A stretch of 64,000 bases of DNA from Microstegium vimineum (taxonomy: Eukaryota > Streptophyta > Magnoliopsida > Poales > Poaceae): positions 40,340,799 through 40,404,798 of the forward strand of contig CM039135.1 of assembly GCA_022036555.1 (NCBI GenBank), in the 5' to 3' direction. Below are positions 59,801-64,000 of this stretch, one piece after another. A program made the position numbers and the translations under genes. The notes beneath the pieces were generated by a model. It was given only the letters and a program-made list of their open reading frames with translations, did no database searches and had not been told where the DNA came from. Within the stretch, counting starts at the first letter, position 1, and every line of letters begins with the position of its first letter.

Positions 59801-61027
59801 TGTGTCTATATTATTATTCTACTGTTTTGGTATTCTGTTTCATGTTCAAATTTTGTGTTACAATACAGTTGCGAACAACACCGCGCGAGTCCCTTAGTGC
59901 TGCAGTCAGCGATATTGGATCTGTCGTGAGTATGATTGACAGGATTGCTGGATCAGCGCCTGGTAATGGTTCTAGAGCTGCTGTGGGTGAAGATCTTGTC
60001 GCTATGACAAAGTGCCGCTTGCAAGCCAGGAGCTTCATAACTCATGACGGGAGTGGTGCATCAAAGAAAATGAAGCGGGACACAAGTGCTATGCCTCTTA
60101 ATGTGTCATCGGCTGGAAGTGTGAATGATAGCTTGAAGCAATTATATAGTGTTGGCACTCCAGAGCTACAATCAACTGCTACTTCACGTGTCAAGTCGCA
60201 AAGGGCTGAGGTGTGGTTCTTTAAATTTTTTGTTGATAAGCTATATAGAGCATTGGTTTTACAAATAGTCGTCCTTGGCCTTGCATATTTTGATCTAAAA
60301 GGGCAAACATTGTTTATCGCTTATCCAAACTGTTGGTTACCTTGTAGGTAAACCATGCTCTGATGGAGGAGATTCAGGAGATAAACCAGCAGCTTATAGA
60401 TACAGAGCTCCATGTCTCTGAGGATGATGCTGAGTCCTTCACTACATCTGAGGGGGGTGAAGGGACAGTCATTAGATGCACATTCACTGCTGTTGCTGTT
60501 AGCCCCAGCTTGAAATCCATGTTTGCTTCAGCACAGATGGTGAGGCGGCCTCAAAACACCTTTGCTATGTTTATTTTCTTTCTACTTTTGATTGGTGGTA
60601 TGGTTTTCTCATTTTGTTGTATATATGTTGGAATGCGTGGCAGAGTCCGATTTTTCCGTTGAGGTTGCTTGTTCCTTCTAGCTACCCAAAATGCTCCCGG
60701 TGCTCCTAGACAAGTTTCCTGATGAACAATGGTGCGTGTAGTGGCATATTATTTTATCGTATATATGTTAGGTGCTTTGGCAAACAAGCCTCACTCACGG
60801 TGGTGCTCTGTGGTTGCAGCAGGAACTCAGACGACCTGTCTACGAAGGCCAAGTCAAAGTTCAGTGTATTGCTCCGGGGTCTAGCTGAGCCCATGTCACT
60901 GCGAGAAATAGCAAGAACATGGGATGCTTGCGCCCGCAAGGTGATTGCAGAGTATGCCCAGCAAACTGGAGGAGGCAGTTTCAGTTCGAGCTATGGTTGC
61001 TGGGAAAGCTGCATAGGCGCTTCATAA
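51763..61027 (+). CDS. MED15: Mediator subunit 15 (MED15a-like), full-length, two apparent 1-bp losses
   Basis: Ten exons: 51763-51917, 53653-53764, 54048-54162, 55286-56539, 57284-57354, 57915-59350, 59869-60210, 60348-60539, 60644-60731, 60820-61027. All borders are GT/AG and about 1324 residues result, close to Arabidopsis MED15a. It is a Mediator tail subunit that passes activator signals to RNA polymerase II in the nucleus. N-terminal KIX domain (exons 1-3, DWRTQLQP, METLKKHLPVSVPEGLSE, DYLRKISLKMLSM), a Gln-rich exon 4 with runs of Q, exon 6 with FVELNDLYNKISMK and more Gln, and a conserved C-terminus (VSMIDRIAGSAPGNGSRAAVGED, ARTWDACARKVIAEYAQQT, YGCWESCIGAS). Two frame breaks occur, at 59086-59090 and 60694-60700, each consistent with one C missing from a short C run. 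Elsewhere the frame is clean. Confidence 0.93.
52696..53326. mobile_element. hAT-like non-autonomous element in MED15 intron 1
   Basis: 631 bp, ends CAATGCTTTCAAGACG and CGTCCTGAAAACATTG (inverted, few mismatches). Flanks GGTATGAT (52688-52695) and GGTATGAG (53327-53334) form an 8-bp target duplication with one mismatch. The homologous intron of copy C lacks the block. The interior carries the palindrome CGATTAATCG three times (52768, 53190, 53299) and CCTGGTCG repeats in the subterminal regions, as in hAT elements where such motifs bind transposase. No coding capacity. Confidence 0.8.
54338..55014. mobile_element. Stowaway-like element(s) in MED15 intron 3
   Basis: Left end CTCCCTCCGTCCC after TA (54336-54337). 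The right boundary GGAATGGAGGGA near 55003-55014 is an imperfect inverse. The length is large for one MITE, so two nested or adjacent elements are likely; the second half contains AACGTAGGTTGTTGTAG. Confidence 0.55.
56789..56822 (+). repeat. (GT)n followed by a long G run in MED15 intron 4
   Basis: GT repeats of about seven units are followed by some 18 consecutive G bases. The run could form a G-quadruplex in DNA or pre-mRNA and is a hard place for sequencing. It is transcribed in sense as G-rich RNA. Confidence 0.85.
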
Positions 61028-62080
61028 TAAGTATATTGTATCTATTATTATTATTTATTACACTATATAAGTGTTTATGTGTTGAGTAAAAGAGAGAAAA
61101 ACAAAACAGTTTGTCTGTTGTATACCGCCTCCTTCCTTTTGGTATCGAGTCATTGTTAGCTTGATAAATATGATCGTGTACAGTACAGTGCATGGAGCAA
61201 ACTTGGGTGCTTCGGCCCGGTTAGTATTTACTCATGTATGTTTTGCCTCTTTATTTACAAAAGTACAGGATTTTTAAATACTCTCCCCCGCACGCGCGGT
61301 CGCTACCGCTGAGCCGCCGGAGCCGGCGAGCACCACATGAATGTTCGTTGGGATTGGGGACTCGTCCTGGTCAGTATGACGGTATAGCTCGGCGAGAAGG
61401 TAGCCGGCCGTCGTCGTCCCTCCTGTCTCGGATCATCTCTTCTACTTCGTCGATGAATTTCACGCAGCACTCGAACTAGACATGCACCCATGGCTGCTGC
61501 TTTGCTGAGCAGTTGGCGCGAGAGATCGATCTAAACCTGACGACAGTGGCAACTCGATCGATTCTTACATATATGGAGTAGTTTGCTCCTTTCTCCGTCC
61601 AAAAATCGGCATGATATTAGATCGATGAGACAAAAAGTAAAACTTTATAAAATTTATAGAAAGCGATTGCATTGTGCATGCATGTGCATATATGACGGTG
61701 ACTGATATATTGCCTGAGGCTGTCATCGATCACCAAGCATGCTATGTGGTGGCGTGGTGCTCTTTCCCTCCAAAAATATATGTACAATATCTCGTACTAA
61801 GAAATAAGTTAAAATATTCCTGAGTTTTATTAGATTTTTAAAATAAAATATTAACATTTATATCTTTAAATAGACTTACTATGAAAATGGATCATGTAAT
61901 TTATTTAATGAATTTTGTTGAAGATCATAAGCATTAATTATATAGTCAAATATAGAATTTTTGACTCCTTGGAGTGCAAGATGTGCATTTACATCGGGCA
62001 TTCGGGCCCAGTATATTGGATGTTCTGATCGTGACCTTGCCTAGAATCAATCAAAATACTGTTTCACATGATATTGTTCC
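61028..62080. other. 3' flank of MED15
   Basis: The 3' UTR should lie in the first few hundred bases after the TAA at 61025-61027; no unique poly(A) signal can be chosen. GC-rich sequence at 61285-61440 gives short open frames on both strands without domains. CTCCTTTCTCCGTCC near 61585 and CTCTTTCCCTCC near 61760 resemble decayed Stowaway ends. Confidence 0.45.
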
Positions 62081-64000
62081 TTAGATGCGGACATTAATTG
62101 GATAAAGATGGATGGAAAACTTTGTATTTGCAACTTTAAGGGTGGTAAAAAAGGGCCAAAGAACCTTAAACCATCCACTTTTTCCCACCTCTTCCTTCAC
62201 TTGAACTCTGTGTCTCTCTGAAGCCATCATTTGCCCGTGCATGAGAGAAAAGGCACTCTCATGATCTCTCCCTTCCTGATGTACTCTGGTTACCAAGGCA
62301 GAGCATGGACTCGTGGGCATGCGGCTTCGGGTGCTCCTTTGTGGGCCATCGCCAGTATCTCCTGATGGACCAACAAATGACCACCATTGCAGTTTGCGAA
62401 TCCAAGAAGCTCCCTATGGCACGAAGTCATTTGTTGGTGAAGATGTTCACATGGTTACAACGGGCAATGCATGGCCAATGGAGACCATAGTTGCAGTGGA
62501 ATCATTTTTTTGGTCCTTGAGTTCAGGTCTCAAGTTTGAAGCTAGTCTTCAAGTTTTCTCGGCTTAAGACCTTGAGGAGATCTAACCTGCTTAGACCTGT
62601 TGTCTGTAACACTAGTGATACCACTAGACTCATCACAACGTTTTGATGCTGAAACTGGTAAAAGAAAGATTATTTATCGGTTCAGCATTGAGGAACAGAT
62701 GCTTGGTATACCTTTTTTTTTGGCTTCAACATCGCTCTTTCTTTTTAAAAGAAAAAATAACTTGAAAGAATATCCGGCTTCACCCATATAGGTGAGAAAT
62801 CATATCAAAATTATTATAAGACACAAATGCTTAAAACAAAAATGATCTCATACGCCAAATAAATTTAGTTTATAAGCGCAAAGACATAAGACCACCTTGG
62901 AGAGGCAAAAGTGTTCTTTTTACAATGGCACTCCTCGATGCTTGATGTTCGTCTAATATTCTACATTGTGCTTCAAGCACCATTTATAGCCCACGCTATG
63001 GGCAATCTAAGCACCTCGGCTCGCTCGATGGATTCTGTAGCTGATAAACCGGTGTGTTGTTTTGAGAGAAAAATATCATGTCATGACTGATAAGTCAACT
63101 AATAATTATATTGTTCCAGTGAACAGGGCAATAAACTAATAATTATATTGTTCCAGTGAACAGGGCAATAAAAACATCGTGATTATTATGTAAGATTAAA
63201 AGCCACAAGGGTCCAGTGCACGTCTAAATCAAAAGCTCATGATTATTATGTTGTTCCCTTCACTGTTGTCAATGAAATAAGTACAATCAGTCATGTTCCT
63301 GTTTGATTCTAATTCCAATGCTGATCCATCCATTCTGATCCATGCAATGCAGTGTGGCGGTGGGACGAGACGACCAGGCTGCTGATTGTGGGAGCAGGAG
63401 GAGCACTGTGCATGTCGTCCCTCAGCTTAACGTACTACTGCCACTGCCAGGGGGCAGTGCCAGTGATGCGTATACTATGCAACATTATCATGATGATTCA
63501 TGCAATGCAAAGAGTACTACTGACTGGACGGACAGACGCAAAAGCAAAGCACATGCTATGATTGTGGAATCCCATTCTTGTTGACAAAGAAGTGAGCCAC
63601 GCAAATAGCGTGGTTATAGACATAACCACCGTTACAAAAAAAAATTATCTACATTTATAACTTAATATGTTTTTGTCTTTCTATTTTTTAAAATAAGAAA
63701 GGAAGAAGAAACCATACGGTCTAGTACAACATGAGCAGGGTGTTATATAAGATTAATTGTTAGTCACCATAAAGAGATGCTAAAAAAATGCTATATTTAG
63801 ATCTAAGAGTATTTTTGAGTTTTCACGTCTGTAACTTGACACCCCATGAAAAGAAAAAAAAAAGTTTAGAGCAGTGGCACGAAAGGCAGCTAAACTTTTT
63901 CGGTGATACAGAAGAAAATACGATCTTTTATAACGATGCACAAAGAATTGTTTTCTATGTTTATTTATTATAAATCACACATATAATATTTTTAATAATG
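62081..64000. other. Intergenic, no supported gene
   Basis: Short open frames only. The longest with protein-like composition is minus-strand 62320-62081, which I do not recognise. AT-rich at the right edge. Confidence 0.4.
63097..63170. repeat. Perfect 37-bp tandem duplication
   Basis: Units 63097-63133 and 63134-63170, both AACTAATAATTATATTGTTC followed by CAGTGAACAGGGCAATA. Identical, so recent or homogenised. Confidence 0.92.

Overview
The window is nuclear DNA of a grass (Poaceae, probably panicoid; species not determinable from sequence alone). The evidence is spliced genes with GT..AG introns, a plant-type tRNA-Leu, SIRE/Maximus-type Copia elements, a chromodomain Gypsy element, Mutator-like, hAT-like and Stowaway-like elements, and plant-type MED15 and RNase H1 genes.

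Layout. 0.25 kb: tRNA-Leu(AAG). 2.8-5.3 kb: short MED15-like copy A, three KIX exons with intact splice sites, followed by an old Copia gag/protease relic. 5.3-24.7 kb: nested transposons absent from the matching place in copy B. They are a Mutator-like transposase pseudogene, a 1.2-kb long-inverted-repeat element inside that transposon's sequence, a minus-strand Copia 3' half, an unassigned retroelement-like block, a plus-strand Copia 5' half, and a Pack-MULE-like element carrying a broken F-box gene that is itself split by a solo LTR. 24.7-30.3 kb: degenerate repeats, a MITE and an 845-bp GGCG-rich insertion. 30.6-33.6 kb: MED15-like copy B, sister of copy A. 34.0-37.0 kb, minus strand: an apparently intact RNase H1-type gene, head-to-head with MED15-like copy C at 37.4-41.5 kb. 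Copy C has an uninterrupted five-exon frame lacking the large Gln-rich exon and most of the protein. 41.8-47.0 kb: a young Gypsy chromovirus with both LTRs and target duplication, inserted in an intron of a further partial MED15 copy (C', to 48.2 kb). 51.8-61.0 kb: the full-length ten-exon MED15 gene (copy D).

The central theme is repeated partial duplication of one Mediator tail gene (A, B, C, C', D, all plus strand) with transposons accumulating between and inside the copies. Exon phases are conserved in all copies. Copy C and possibly A/B could make KIX-only proteins. Copy D is complete except for two one-base losses, both in short C runs, which look more like assembly errors or very recent lesions than old decay. 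The RNase H1 gene shares a short upstream region with copy C that contains four site II-like GGCCCA/TGGGCY motifs.

Exon boundaries were read by eye from splice motifs and by comparison between copies; no database search or transcript evidence was available.
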